Counted from the first letter of the stretch, positions 47,138-56,499 are shown. The stretch is DNA of 64,000 nt from an uncultured Acidobacteriota bacterium (GCA_903832055.1 CAILAC010000013.1:310001-374000), one strand, 5' to 3'. Numbers and translations: made by a program. Notes: generated by a model from the letters alone, not told the origin.

Positions 47138-50100
47138 CTAGAACACAAACTTGCCGCTGACCTGCAAGATACGTGCATCTGCAGCGGAAGTAATCTGCCC
47201 AAAGTTTGCCTGGGAGATGCTGTTCACGACTGGAACACCGTGAGTTCCAAATTGAGGATGGTTGAGCGCATTGAATGCTTCAAAGCGCATTTGGAAGCGG
47301 GCCCGCTCGGTAAACTCGATCGACTTGTTGAAACCAAAGTCCAGGTTTGCCGTGCCGGGCATCGTGAGGGTGTTGCGTCCGGAATTCCCGTATGACGCGA
47401 AAGCCGGTGCGGAAAACAGTGCCAGGTTCTGTGCTGCGTATTGATTCGTGACGCTCCACTTGACCTTCTTCGGGTCACCCAGAACATTGGCGCGGTTGTA
47501 ACCAAAGCTGTCCAGAAGACCACCAGGATCGCTCGCGCCCACATCCACAGGGAAGCCCTGCTGGAAGGTAACGATTCCTGTTCCTTCCCATCCACCAACG
47601 ATTGCATTGGCAATGTGATTGATGTCATGACCAAACTTCTGGCCACGGCCAAACGGCAACTGGTAAACAAAGCTGGTCACGAAACGCTTGCCTACTGCGA
47701 AATCCGAACGCCCGTAATCGCGCGCCGGATCATGGTTGTTCAGGAAGCCCTGCCAACCAGTTGCAGCGCCACCAGCACTCGCCGCGCTCGATTTGTCATC
47801 CAGGTTCTTCGCCCAGGTGAAAATCGACGTGATCGCCATGTTGTTGTTGCGGCGTTCCACCTTGAAGTTCAATGCGTTGTAGTTGGAGTAACCCACCCAC
47901 TTGCTGTCCAGATAGGTAGCAAAGTTGCTGAAAGGACGACGAGCCTGTACTTCGCAGTTCGCCGGAAGCGGGGTCACGTTGCAAGACGCTGGGTCAGAAG
48001 GAGCATACGCCTGGTTGATGTTGTTGCGAGCCAGCAGGCGGTTACCCTTGTTGCCCGTGTAGCTCACTTCGAGAGTCGTGTTCCGTGCGAGCTCGCGCTC
48101 AAACGAAGCAGACCATTGCGTGACCAGCGGATTCTTCGGCTTCTCCGAGATGATAACCGCGATGAAGCTGTTTGGACCGCTCGGGCCGCCCGTGATCGGC
48201 TTGATGGCTCCGAACGCCGGGAACAACTCATCGGTCGACTTGTAGGTTTCCTGCCCTATGTTCTGCTGAAGATTGGTGCGGCTCACGTAAGGATAAATGT
48301 CGCCTGAGTCGTCAATTTCACGGCCTTCGACGCCATCCCAGAACAGGCCGTAACCCGCCCGGACCACGGTCTTCGCATCAATACGATAGGCACCACCAAC
48401 GCGGGGAGCAAAGTCGCTCAACTCGTTCGGAGCCGGGTTGTTACGGCCGCAGTAGCTATAGAAGCCATTGCCTTCAGGCGCAACGCCGTCCGTAAGCAGC
48501 GTCTTGTCTGCGATGCACATGCCGCCGGCAGCATTGGAAACATCCAGCCAGCCCATGTGGTTCTTTGATTCCGTCGGCACACTGCGCAGATCCCAGCGCA
48601 GACCCAGGTTCAGGGTCAGCTTGCTGTCAACCTTCCAGTCATCCTGCAGGTAGCCTGCAAAATAACCAAAGCGGTAGTCATGCTGGTTACCAGCTTTACC
48701 CGGCGTGCTAAATGGACCAGGTACGAAGCCTGCCGCACCCGAATACGTTCCGATAAGGAAGTCGGCTACCTGATCGCCCGTTGCATAACCGGCAAACGTG
48801 TAGTCACCGTTGAAGTCATCGGCCAGATCGCGATACAGGTGCCACGTGCGGAAGTCCGCGCCAATTGCAAGCGTGTGCGCACCGTGAATGTACGAAACCG
48901 TATCGTTGATCTGCCACATCGGGTTGTCGCTGTAGGTATAAGCATTGACAGGGCCGCCAAAGCCGCCAAGTTTCTGCCCATTCTGGTTAGCAAAGCTGAT
49001 GCTCGAGAACGAGCGCTGCGCATCCGTCTGCGTCGGGAAGGTTCCCGTCAGGCCCAGTGAAGCAATCAACGCTGCGCTTGCAGTTGCACCGCTCTGCACC
49101 GAGTAGGCGTCCAATTGACCAATGCTGAATTGGTTCACAAGGTGCGGTGTAAGGCTGATCGTGTGCGAAGCCATCCAGTTCGCATCTGTTTCGGTAAAGA
49201 AGGTCGCTCCCACCGAGCCCGAAGGTGAGCTCTGTGAACCGCTGACGATCTTGGAATAGGTTCCGCGACCAAAGACGCGCCCGAACTTGCCGAGATCTTG
49301 GTCAAACCGGTAAGTCTGCTGGTTTGTGGTGAGGGTGCCCAGAGACGCAACCCGGTAGTTGAAGCCGGTCGGGCAAGTGGTGCAATTGGGAGCCGGGATC
49401 ATACCCGCGCCAATCGAAACCTGTGCAAGACGAGCAAAACGATCACTCGGAACGATCGACTTGAAGCCATTTCCACCAGGGAAAGGGTTGCCAGTCAAAG
49501 GATCCATGACTTCAGTGTCAAAGTTGCCCTGCAGGTTGGCCGGCGTCGGTACAGCGGTAAAGCTCGAACCGCCACCAGTGCTCTGCCGTTCACCTTCGTA
49601 GTTCGCCATCCAGAAGGACTTGTCCCGCCCGTTGTAAAGGAAAGGAATCCATACCGGACCGCTGGCTACATATCCAAACTGGTTCTGACGCAGCTTCTCT
49701 TTCACAGCGCCGCCCTGGAAGTAGCTCTTGGCATCAAATGCATCGTTGCGGTCAAACTCAAACAGCGAGCCATGCAGACTGTTCGTGCCGCTCTTGCTGG
49801 TTACGCTGATCTGGTTCGCACCAAATCCGTATTGCGCCGAGTAAGTTTCGCTCAGCACCTTGAATTCCTGAATTGCATCGACCGACATGATCACAGAGGG
49901 CGTATTGAGCGCCTGATCCGTGTTCAACATGCCGTCAAGCAGATAGGTGTTTGATTCAGGCCGGCTGCCGTTGATGCTGATGCCGTCGCCCTTGCCAACA
50001 CGCATGCCACCCTGCTCGCCGCCCGTCGTCACCGCGCCCACACCCGTGAACAAAAGCGACTGGAAGTTTCTGCCATTCAACGGCAGTTCCACAACCTGCT

Positions 50101-50530
50101 TTTCGCTCACCAGCTGCGAAATCGCAGAGTTGTCGGTATCGAGTTCAACAGCGCTCGCCGTCACCTCGACCACTTCCGAAACACCACCCGGCTTCAGCGT
50201 CAGGTTGACGCGCGCCTGCTGGTCGACGGTCAGTGTGATCCCGCTGACGACTTCCTTCGAAAATCCAGAAGCCTGCACCGAAACCGTATAGGATCCCGGA
50301 ATCAAGCTAAGCGCCGTGTAGTCGCCAGTACTCGTTGCTGAAACGGCCGTCTTCACGCCCGTCCCTGTATTGGTAATCGTCACCGTCGCGCCAGGCACTA
50401 CCGCACCTGACGAGTCTTTAACCGAGCCCAAAATCGAACCGGTCGCTCCTTGCGCTGCCAGTTTTACCGCTGATCCGCAAATACCGACCAGTAGTAGCAC
50501 CAACAGAACTAGACTTCTTCTTTGCATCAT
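47138..50530 (-). CDS. Oar-type TonB-dependent receptor, second copy
   Basis: About 1130 residues. Signal peptide MQRRSLVLLVLLLVGICGSAVKLAAQ; carboxypeptidase-regulatory-like domain GATGSILGSVKDSSGAVVPG; plug with VELPLNGRNFQSLLFTGVG, RPESNTYLLDGMLN and YGFGANQISVTSKSGTN; long barrel ending in Phe (ILQVSGKFVF). The start is at 50530, 7 nt after AGGAGG; the next codon is also ATG. Its position beside rhamnosidase, TPR and rhaI genes suggests uptake of rhamnose-containing glycans, by context only. Confidence 0.93.
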   Translation of the reverse strand: MMQRRSLVLLVLLLVGICGSAVKLAAQGATGSILGSVKDSSGAVVPGATVTITNTGTGVKTAVSATSTGDYTALSLIPGSYTVSVQASGFSKEVVSGITLTVDQQARVNLTLKPGGVSEVVEVTASAVELDTDNSAISQLVSEKQVVELPLNGRNFQSLLFTGVGAVTTGGEQGGMRVGKGDGISINGSRPESNTYLLDGMLNTDQALNTPSVIMSVDAIQEFKVLSETYSAQYGFGANQISVTSKSGTNSLHGSLFEFDRNDAFDAKSYFQGGAVKEKLRQNQFGYVASGPVWIPFLYNGRDKSFWMANYEGERQSTGGGSSFTAVPTPANLQGNFDTEVMDPLTGNPFPGGNGFKSIVPSDRFARLAQVSIGAGMIPAPNCTTCPTGFNYRVASLGTLTTNQQTYRFDQDLGKFGRVFGRGTYSKIVSGSQSSPSGSVGATFFTETDANWMASHTISLTPHLVNQFSIGQLDAYSVQSGATASAALIASLGLTGTFPTQTDAQRSFSSISFANQNGQKLGGFGGPVNAYTYSDNPMWQINDTVSYIHGAHTLAIGADFRTWHLYRDLADDFNGDYTFAGYATGDQVADFLIGTYSGAAGFVPGPFSTPGKAGNQHDYRFGYFAGYLQDDWKVDSKLTLNLGLRWDLRSVPTESKNHMGWLDVSNAAGGMCIADKTLLTDGVAPEGNGFYSYCGRNNPAPNELSDFAPRVGGAYRIDAKTVVRAGYGLFWDGVEGREIDDSGDIYPYVSRTNLQQNIGQETYKSTDELFPAFGAIKPITGGPSGPNSFIAVIISEKPKNPLVTQWSASFERELARNTTLEVSYTGNKGNRLLARNNINQAYAPSDPASCNVTPLPANCEVQARRPFSNFATYLDSKWVGYSNYNALNFKVERRNNNMAITSIFTWAKNLDDKSSAASAGGAATGWQGFLNNHDPARDYGRSDFAVGKRFVTSFVYQLPFGRGQKFGHDINHIANAIVGGWEGTGIVTFQQGFPVDVGASDPGGLLDSFGYNRANVLGDPKKVKWSVTNQYAAQNLALFSAPAFASYGNSGRNTLTMPGTANLDFGFNKSIEFTERARFQMRFEAFNALNHPQFGTHGVPVVNSISQANFGQITSAADARILQVSGKFVF

Positions 50531-50913
50531 TCCAAGACCTCCTGAATTTTTCCTGCCCACTGTGCACTTTGGTTCCGATTCCACCATTCGATTGCGTCCT
50601 CGGGAATTCCCCGCACCCTGCGAGTCCTGGGTTGGGTTCACTCCAGTTCGAGGGATGGATTTCAGTGCAACGCGACTCTAACGACTCAATTTGATGATTG
50701 TCAACAACGAATTTATTTTCTGATTGAAATATTCAGCTTGCTTTTCTGCTCATTTGAAATGTGCACGTTTTCATAAAAGCAAACAACTCGACCCCGATTT
50801 TTACGAACCAAGCCAGACAGTTCCGAACTAAATCCCATTTTGAATTTATGCACTGAATTCCAGGCTACTAAAACGCAAAAGCAGTCGAACACTGATTCCC
50901 TATTGAATTTCTC
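50531..50913. other. AT-rich intergenic region upstream of the second receptor gene
   Basis: No gene supported. It carries the promoter region of the receptor gene (minus strand) and, at its right end, the rhaI terminator. Part of 50690-50900 is AT-rich. No clear operator was identified. Confidence 0.4.
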
Positions 50914-50952
50914 AACCAAAAGCAAACCGCCCGGCAAGATCGACCGGGCGGT
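50914..50952 (-). terminator. Intrinsic terminator of rhaI
   Basis: ACCGCCCGG (50926-50934) pairs with CCGGGCGGT (50944-50952). On the minus strand it is followed by TTGCTTTTGG. It lies 29 nt beyond the rhaI stop. Confidence 0.82.
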
Positions 50953-50981
50953 GCAAAACTTTCTTCAACTTTTCTACTTTT

Positions 50982-52205
50982 TCAGGCGTAACTGCCGCCG
51001 CCACTCTGTCTTCCCTGCCGCTCCGCCGTGATTTTTTCCACATAACCGCCATCGCGCAACGCCTGAAGCGGATCAACCGGCAAGCCCCGCTCCTCGCGCC
51101 AGGCAGCCAGCAGCGGTCGCACATCCTCCCAGAACTTACCCCGGAAAAGCTCCTCCGCCTTCACCAATTCACACCGCCCCTGCAAATGACCAAGTTCCTC
51201 TCGGTCTACAAGCGCTGACTTGAGCCAAAGCTCCTGCGCGCTCATCACCGTCTGCACCATCGCCTCTATCTTCCCTTTCAGATTGTGGCTCTGGTCAATC
51301 ATGAACGCCACATCCAACGGCAGCCCATCCGACTTCGCCGCATGGATCTCATGGAAGATGCGGAAAACCTGATACGGATCGATCGATCCCAGCGTCAGAT
51401 CGTCATCCGCATACCGACGGTCGTTGAAGTGAAATCCACCCAGCATATCGGTATGAATAAGCCACGCCACAATCTGCTCAATATTCTGCGCCGAATAGTG
51501 GTGACCCGTATCCACAAGCACCTTGGCCTGCGGTCCCGCCACCTTCGCCAGATGCAGCGCCATGCCCCAGTCGGCAATATCGGTGTGGTAAAAAGCTGGC
51601 TCAAACGGCTTGTACTCCACCAGCAGCCGCTGCCCCGATTTCAATTTACTGTGCGCCGCCTGCAAAGCTTCCTCGATCCACCCGATCCTGTGGCGAATGC
51701 TCTGCGTCCCGGGGTAGTTCGAACCGTCCGGCACCCACATCGAAATATCCCGCGCATTCAACTGCGCAGCAATCTCAATCGAATCCACAACGTGCTCCAC
51801 AGCCTTCCCGCGAATCTCCGCCGAAGGATTGCAAAGCGAGCCAAACTTGTATTCCTGGTCCTGGAAAAGATTCGGATTGATCGAGCCAGAGCGAATCGAA
51901 TGCTCTTTTTCCAGCAGCCGCACCTTCTCCACGTCATCGACACCGTTCGGGAGATCCCAAAGCACATGCAGCGCCATCGTTGGCGTGCTGCCTGTCAATC
52001 GCTGCACCTCGGCTGCATCGCTGAACTTCTCTTCAATCGTCGATGCGGCCGCGCTCTGTAGAAACTTCCCAAAACGCGTACCCGTGTTCGCAAAGCCCCA
52101 CGAAGGTATTTCGATTTGAAACGCGTCCAGTGCCTCAAAGGCTCGAGCTTCAATCGCTCGATCCGTTAGATCCTTGCCTGCTGCTATCTCGGTCATCCAT
52201 TCCAT
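50982..52205 (-). CDS. rhaI: L-rhamnose isomerase (RhaI type)
   Basis: Interconverts L-rhamnose and L-rhamnulose, in a metal-dependent xylose-isomerase-like TIM barrel of 407 residues. Characteristic blocks: IEIPSWGFANTGTRFGKFLQ, SMWVPDGSNYPGTQSIRHR, LVEYKPFEPAFYHTDIADWG, VDTGHHYSAQNIEQIVAW and GGFHFNDRRYADDDLTLG, with His, Asp and Glu metal ligands in the last three. AGAGG precedes the first ATG; a second ATG lies three codons later. It is divergent from the GH39-like gene, with a shared control region. Confidence 0.93.
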   Translation of the reverse strand: MEWMTEIAAGKDLTDRAIEARAFEALDAFQIEIPSWGFANTGTRFGKFLQSAAASTIEEKFSDAAEVQRLTGSTPTMALHVLWDLPNGVDDVEKVRLLEKEHSIRSGSINPNLFQDQEYKFGSLCNPSAEIRGKAVEHVVDSIEIAAQLNARDISMWVPDGSNYPGTQSIRHRIGWIEEALQAAHSKLKSGQRLLVEYKPFEPAFYHTDIADWGMALHLAKVAGPQAKVLVDTGHHYSAQNIEQIVAWLIHTDMLGGFHFNDRRYADDDLTLGSIDPYQVFRIFHEIHAAKSDGLPLDVAFMIDQSHNLKGKIEAMVQTVMSAQELWLKSALVDREELGHLQGRCELVKAEELFRGKFWEDVRPLLAAWREERGLPVDPLQALRDGGYVEKITAERQGRQSGGGSYA

Positions 52206-52337
52206 CCTCTCGCGAACGTGCCGCGATTACAAATATCAAATGCACACGACACGCCTCGTTCGGCCACGACTCGCGCCAAACGGATGCCGAGTGCCACACC
52301 TGGACCGTTCGCCCCCACCCGAGGAAGCACTTTGACC

Positions 52338-52370
52338 TGACCGGTCTTTCAATGACCGGTTAACGGTTCG
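52338..52370. promoter_or_regulatory. Repeated ACCGGT operator-like sites in the rhaI leader
   Basis: Two direct copies of TGACCGGT (52338-52345 and 52353-52360) continue into ACCG-GTTAA-CGGT (52355-52367), a palindrome, followed by TCAATGACG. These lie downstream of the predicted rhaI promoter and in the shared gap to the GH39-like gene. ACCGGT also occurs 15 nt before the rhamnose-locus regulator start (63422-63427). Confidence 0.45.
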
Positions 52371-52414
52371 TCAATGACGATTTCAAGACGAAGTCGCGAA
52401 AAAGATTCTGTAAA

Positions 52415-52443
52415 GATATAGATTGTCTATTGCATCAAGTCAA
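52415..52443 (-). promoter_or_regulatory. Candidate rhaI promoter
   Basis: On the minus strand TTGACT (52438-52443) and TATATC (52415-52420) are 17 nt apart. The predicted start near 52408 gives a leader of about 200 nt that includes the ACCGGT repeats. Confidence 0.5.
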
Positions 52444-52707
52444 TACCCCTCACTCCGCCAATTTTTTTGGGTTCCCCTTTCCGGCTTCCGCTCCAAGCCC
52501 GCAACCCCAGCCAAACCAAGCGAATCGGCCTTGAAATTGACCATGCAGTACCTCGTCAATTTCCCATAAGAAACTCTTGCCTATGAGAACTTTCGCGTGG
52601 TACTCCTACTACGTTCGAAACGAATGCATTCGGCCCCTTCTGAATTCAAGATGGCCCCAGCCGCAAATACCCCGGTAAATGTACTTAACCCCTTTGGAGA
52701 CAACAAA

Positions 52708-54273
52708 GTGACCAGCCGTACCAGCAAGTCTTTCAAACGCTCTCAGCCTTCGCTCTCGCTCCTGCGCCCACTCATCGCCGTCGTCGGTTTGGCCCTTGCC
52801 TCCTCCTGCAGCCTTTCGCTCGCCGCCCAAACACCCGCATCCACTTCCCTCACCGTCCATTGGGATAAGCCCACCGTCCTCTCCAAATCCACGCCCACCC
52901 TCCAGATCGTCGTCAATCCCCTCACCATCCCCGGCTCCTCCATCCACGACGGAGCCTACGGCGCGGTCAAAGAACTCGGCGCAGAATATGTCCGCTACGT
53001 TCCCTGGCTTCCCTACCCCAAGTGGGCCGTCGCTGAACTCGAACCACCCACAGCCACCAAAACCTCCTGGGATTTCTCCCTCATCGATCCCCAGACCAAA
53101 GACTTCTTCGACGCCACCCAGGGCCATAACGGCATCCTCAACTTCAGCACCATCCCCACCTGGATGTTCAAAACCGACAAACCCGTCCCCTACCCCGCCG
53201 ACCCCGCCCAGCCCGTCTGGAACTACACCCAGGGCACCCAACCCCTCGACCCCACCGGCAAACAGATCGGCGACTATTACGCCCGCCTCGTCAGCTGGTA
53301 CACCAAGGGCGGCTTCACTGACGAATTGGGCGTTCGTCATGAATCAGGCCACCACTACTCCATTCCCGTCTGGGAAGTGCTCAACGAGGTTGATTTCGAA
53401 CACAACATGACCCCCGAGCAGTACACCATCATTTATGACGCCATCGTTACCGCCATCCACAAGGTCAGCCCCGAAACCAAGTTCATGGGCATGGCTCTGG
53501 CCGCGCCCAGCGCCGCCCCCAAGTTCTTCGAGTACTTCCTCAATCCCAAAAATCACAAGCCTGGCGTCCCCCTCGATTACATTTCCTACCACTACTACGC
53601 CATTCCCTCCGTCCACTCCACCATCAATGAGTGGCAATACAGCTTCTTTGAACAGGCCGACGGCTTCCTCAATACCGTCCGCTTCGCCGAACTCACCCGC
53701 AAGCGCCTCTCCCCCGCCACCAAAGTCGATCTCGACGAGCTCGGCGTCATCTCCGCCGACGACCTCACCCAGGACCAGCCCGGCCACGTCACCCAGCCCA
53801 TTCCCCCCGCCTACTGGAACCTCGCCGGAGCCATGTACGCCTACCTCTACATCGAGCTCGCCAAGCAGCAGATCGACATCGTCGGTGAATCCCAGCTCGT
53901 CGGCTACCCCACCCAGTTCCCCTCCGTCACCATGATTGACTGGACCAACGGCAAGCCCAACGCCCGCTTCCAGGTTCTCCGCCTGCTCAAGGAAAACTTC
54001 CACCCCGGCGACCAGCTCGTCGAAACCGCCCTGCCCTCCACCCTCGCAGGTGCTGATTTCGCCGCCCAGGCCTTCCAGACCAAACAAGGCAAGCGACTTC
54101 TACTCGTGAACAAGCGCAACCTCATCGTCGATGTCCCCCTGCCCTCCGGCTCTGAATCTGCCACCGCCGTCGCCGTAGACGTCCAAAGCGGCGAAGAACC
54201 AGCCCGCTCCGTCAAAATCGTAGACGGCAAAATCACCCTCGCTCCCTTCGCCGTCACCGTCGTAAGCTGGTAG
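52708..54273 (+). CDS. Exported clan-A glycoside hydrolase, GH39-like
   Basis: About 521 residues with a signal peptide (LLRPLIAVVGLALASSCSLSLAAQ). The TIM-barrel has two catalytic Glu candidates: Glu227 in WEVLNEVDFEHNM as acid/base, and Glu344 in KVDLDELGVI as nucleophile. Further blocks are AEYVRYVPWLPYPKW and YISYHYYAIPSV. The fold class is firm, but the exact family (GH39, GH5, GH30) and sugar are not. The start is GTG 52708, 8 nt after GGAG; the longer frame starting at 52597 adds residues that would bury the signal peptide. The next gene, rhaM, starts 7 nt later. Confidence 0.85.
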   Translation: MTSRTSKSFKRSQPSLSLLRPLIAVVGLALASSCSLSLAAQTPASTSLTVHWDKPTVLSKSTPTLQIVVNPLTIPGSSIHDGAYGAVKELGAEYVRYVPWLPYPKWAVAELEPPTATKTSWDFSLIDPQTKDFFDATQGHNGILNFSTIPTWMFKTDKPVPYPADPAQPVWNYTQGTQPLDPTGKQIGDYYARLVSWYTKGGFTDELGVRHESGHHYSIPVWEVLNEVDFEHNMTPEQYTIIYDAIVTAIHKVSPETKFMGMALAAPSAAPKFFEYFLNPKNHKPGVPLDYISYHYYAIPSVHSTINEWQYSFFEQADGFLNTVRFAELTRKRLSPATKVDLDELGVISADDLTQDQPGHVTQPIPPAYWNLAGAMYAYLYIELAKQQIDIVGESQLVGYPTQFPSVTMIDWTNGKPNARFQVLRLLKENFHPGDQLVETALPSTLAGADFAAQAFQTKQGKRLLLVNKRNLIVDVPLPSGSESATAVAVDVQSGEEPARSVKIVDGKITLAPFAVTVVSW

Positions 54274-54279
54274 CCAACC

Positions 54280-54627
54280 ATGAGCCAATCCACCCCAACC
54301 CACCAACGCCTCGCCTTCATGCTGCGGATCAATCCCGGCATGGGCGAGGGCTACGATCAGCGCCACCAGCAGGTCTGGCCCGAAATGCTCGACCTGCTCT
54401 CGCGCTCCGGCATCTCTGACTACTCCATCTTCCGCCGCGACGAAACCCTCTTCCTCGTCCTTTCCATCGCCGCCGATGACACCTTCGACGCCGTATGGCA
54501 GCGCATCGAGGCCGACCCCATCAATACTCGTTGGCAAGACAGCATGGCCCCCTACTTCCAACCCCTCACCAACCTCCGCCCCAACGAACGCTTCCCCATG
54601 TTCCAGCAAGTCTTCTACATGCCCTGA
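54280..54627 (+). CDS. rhaM: L-rhamnose mutarotase
   Basis: Interconverts alpha and beta anomers of L-rhamnose. The 115-residue length, RLAFMLRINPGMGEGYDQRHQQVWPEM-type start, ISDYSIFRRDETLFLVLSIA and the end (WQDSMAPYFQPL) match the RhaM/YiiL ferredoxin-like fold; the His in QRHQQVWPE is the usual active-site residue. It follows the hydrolase gene by 7 nt and so belongs to its transcript. Confidence 0.95.
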   Translation: MSQSTPTHQRLAFMLRINPGMGEGYDQRHQQVWPEMLDLLSRSGISDYSIFRRDETLFLVLSIAADDTFDAVWQRIEADPINTRWQDSMAPYFQPLTNLRPNERFPMFQQVFYMP

Positions 54628-54654
54628 AGAATCGTTCTCTCACACTGAATCAAT

Positions 54655-54674
54655 CCGGGTGCCCCAGGACCCGC
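54655..54674. repeat. GGGTGCCCC-type element, left arm only (copy 3)
   Basis: The flank CCGGGTGCCCC and the arm AGGACCCGC are present, but the complementary right arm is missing; the sequence runs directly into the tandem repeat that follows. Confidence 0.55.
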
Positions 54675-54690
54675 TTTTCACCCTCACACT

Positions 54691-54925
54691 TGTCTTTTTG
54701 GTTGTCATTCCCAAAGGGAATCTGCTTTTCACACTTCACACTCACACTTGCCCTTTTGGTTGTCATTCCCAAAGGGAATCCGCTTTTCACACTTCACACT
54801 TCACACTCGTCTTTTTGGTTGTCATTCCTAAAGGGAATCTGCTTTTCACACTCACACTTCACACTCACACTCGTCTTTTTAGTTGTCATTCCCAAAGGGA
54901 ATTTGCTTTTCACACTCACACTCAA
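54691..54925. repeat. Four-copy tandem repeat of about 60 bp
   Basis: GTTGTCATTCC starts at 54701, 54759, 54818 and 54882, giving steps of 58, 59 and 64 bp. Each unit has CTTTTTGGTTGTCATTCCC, a small hairpin ATTCCC-AAA-GGGAAT and then CTGCTTTTCACAC with a variable number of CACACT units. The variation of step length comes from the CACACT part. There is no gene here. Confidence 0.9.
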
Positions 54926-54930
54926 TCAAT

Positions 54931-54970
54931 CCGGGTGCCCCCGGTCCCGCTTCTGGGACCGGGGCTACAA
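54931..54970. repeat. GGGTGCCCC-type hairpin, copy 4
   Basis: CCGGGTGCCC flank, stem CCCCGGTCCC (54939-54948) with GGGACCGGGG (54955-54964). Both arms differ from the CATGTCC copies and remain complementary. It ends just before the ribosome-binding site of the next gene. Confidence 0.8.
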
Positions 54971-54987
54971 ATCCCCACGGAGAACAC

Positions 54988-56424
54988 ATGCCAACCCGCC
55001 CCCTCAAAGTAGCCCTCGCCGGCCTCGGCCTTTCCGCCTACTGGCCCCAGTTTCCCGGCCTCAAATCCAATCTCGAGAGCTACCTCTCCCGCCTCTCCGG
55101 TGAAATCTCCGGCCCCCACATTGAGGTCCTCCCCCTCGGCCTCGTCGACGACCTCCCCTCCGCCCGCGCCGCCGGCCACCGCTGCCGTCGCGAAGAAGCC
55201 GACATCCTCCTTCTCTATGTCACCACCTACGCCGTCTCCAGCACCGTCCTCCCGCTTGTTCAAAATGCCCAGCGCGCCGGCATTCCCGTCATTGTCTTGA
55301 ATCTCCAACCCACCGCCGCCCTCGACTACGCCGCTTTCGCCCAGCTTCCCGACCGCACTGCCATGACCGGCCACTGGCTCGAATACTGCTCTGCCTGCCC
55401 CGTCCCAGAAATCGCCAACCTCTTTACCCGCGCCAACATCCCCTTCCACCAGGTCACCGGCTACCTCGGCGAACCCCACGTCCAATCCGGAATCGCCTCC
55501 TGGCTCGCCGCCGCCCATGTCGTCGCCACCCTCCGCAACTCCACCCTCGGCCTCATGGGGCACTATTACAGCGGCATGTTGGATATCTACACCGATGTAA
55601 CTCTGGTTTCATCCGTCTTTGGCACCCACATAGAAATGCTTGAAGTAGACGAGCTCAGCGCGCTCCGCAATGAAGTCGACGAAGTCGCTCTCAACGAACG
55701 CATCGCCGAGTTCCACCGCGTCTTCGACGTCCAGCCCGACTGCTCCCACGCTGAACTCGCCCGCGCCGCCCGCACCTCTGTCGCACTCGACCAATTCGCC
55801 GCCAATCATGACCTCCAGGCCCTCGCCTACTACTACATGGGCTCCGGCAACCCCGCCAACGAAGACACCATCAGCTCCATCATCTTAGGCACGTCATTAC
55901 TCACCGCCCGCCACATCCCCGTCGCCGGCGAATACGAAGTCAAAAACGCCATCGCCATGAAAATCATGGACTCCCTCGGCGCAGGTGGCAGCTTCACCGA
56001 ATACTACGCAGCCGACTTCGCCGCCGATCAGGTGCTCATGGGTCACGACGGCCCCGGCCACTCTGGCATCGCCCAGGGACGAACCAAAGTCCGACCCCTC
56101 ACCGTCTATCACGGCAAAGTCGGCCGCGGCCTCTCCGTAGAAATGTCCGTCCAGCACGGCCCCGTCACCCTGCTTTCCGTCGTCGAAGACAAGGCCCACG
56201 GTTTCAAACTCCTCATCGCCGAGGGCACCAGCGAACCCGGCCCCATCCTCGAAATCGGCAACACCAACAGCCGCTACAGCTTCCCAATCGGTGCCCGAGC
56301 CTTCATCGAACAATGGAACGCCCAAGCCCCAGCCCACCACTGCGCCATCGGCATCGGCCACCGCAGCACAGACCTCCACAAACTAGCCCAACTCCTCAAA
56401 ATCCCCAGCATCCAAATCTGCTGA
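54988..56424 (+). CDS. L-fucose/L-arabinose-isomerase-like protein
   Basis: A 478-residue protein of the fucose-isomerase superfamily: LGLVDDLPSARAAGHRCRRE, LLYVTTYAVSSTVLPLVQ, NSTLGLMGHYYSGMLDIYTD, FGTHIEMLEVDEL, GSFTEYYAADFAADQVLMGHDGPGHSG. The GHDGPGH block and Glu residues in the C-terminal half fit a metal site. The ATG at 54988 follows CGGAGA at 6 nt; a longer in-frame start (54883) lies inside the tandem repeat. It may act on fucose, arabinose or another sugar; the rhamnose neighbourhood is suggestive only. The specific substrate is unknown. Confidence 0.85.
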   Translation: MPTRPLKVALAGLGLSAYWPQFPGLKSNLESYLSRLSGEISGPHIEVLPLGLVDDLPSARAAGHRCRREEADILLLYVTTYAVSSTVLPLVQNAQRAGIPVIVLNLQPTAALDYAAFAQLPDRTAMTGHWLEYCSACPVPEIANLFTRANIPFHQVTGYLGEPHVQSGIASWLAAAHVVATLRNSTLGLMGHYYSGMLDIYTDVTLVSSVFGTHIEMLEVDELSALRNEVDEVALNERIAEFHRVFDVQPDCSHAELARAARTSVALDQFAANHDLQALAYYYMGSGNPANEDTISSIILGTSLLTARHIPVAGEYEVKNAIAMKIMDSLGAGGSFTEYYAADFAADQVLMGHDGPGHSGIAQGRTKVRPLTVYHGKVGRGLSVEMSVQHGPVTLLSVVEDKAHGFKLLIAEGTSEPGPILEIGNTNSRYSFPIGARAFIEQWNAQAPAHHCAIGIGHRSTDLHKLAQLLKIPSIQIC

Positions 56425-56426
56425 GC

Positions 56427-56460
56427 CGGGTGCCCCATGTCCCGCTTTGGGGACATGAGA
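56427..56460. repeat. GGGTGCCCC-type hairpin, copy 5
   Basis: CCGGGTGCCCC flank, stem CATGTCCC (56436-56443) with GGGACATG (56450-56457), loop GCTTTG. It overlaps the region directly after the stop of the isomerase-like gene. Confidence 0.78.
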
Positions 56461-56499
56461 TTTCACAAATGCCCACCGGTCGTTGCCTTTGTCTTTCTT

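Noticed and set aside
53344-54087. Minus-strand frame of 247 aa opposite the GH39-like gene
   Set aside because: Gly/Val/Glu-rich low-complexity translation antisense to an enzyme with visible catalytic motifs.
54691-54925. CRISPR array
   Set aside because: The tandem units have no unique spacers of even length, the repeat contains CACACT microsatellite, and no cas gene is in the window.
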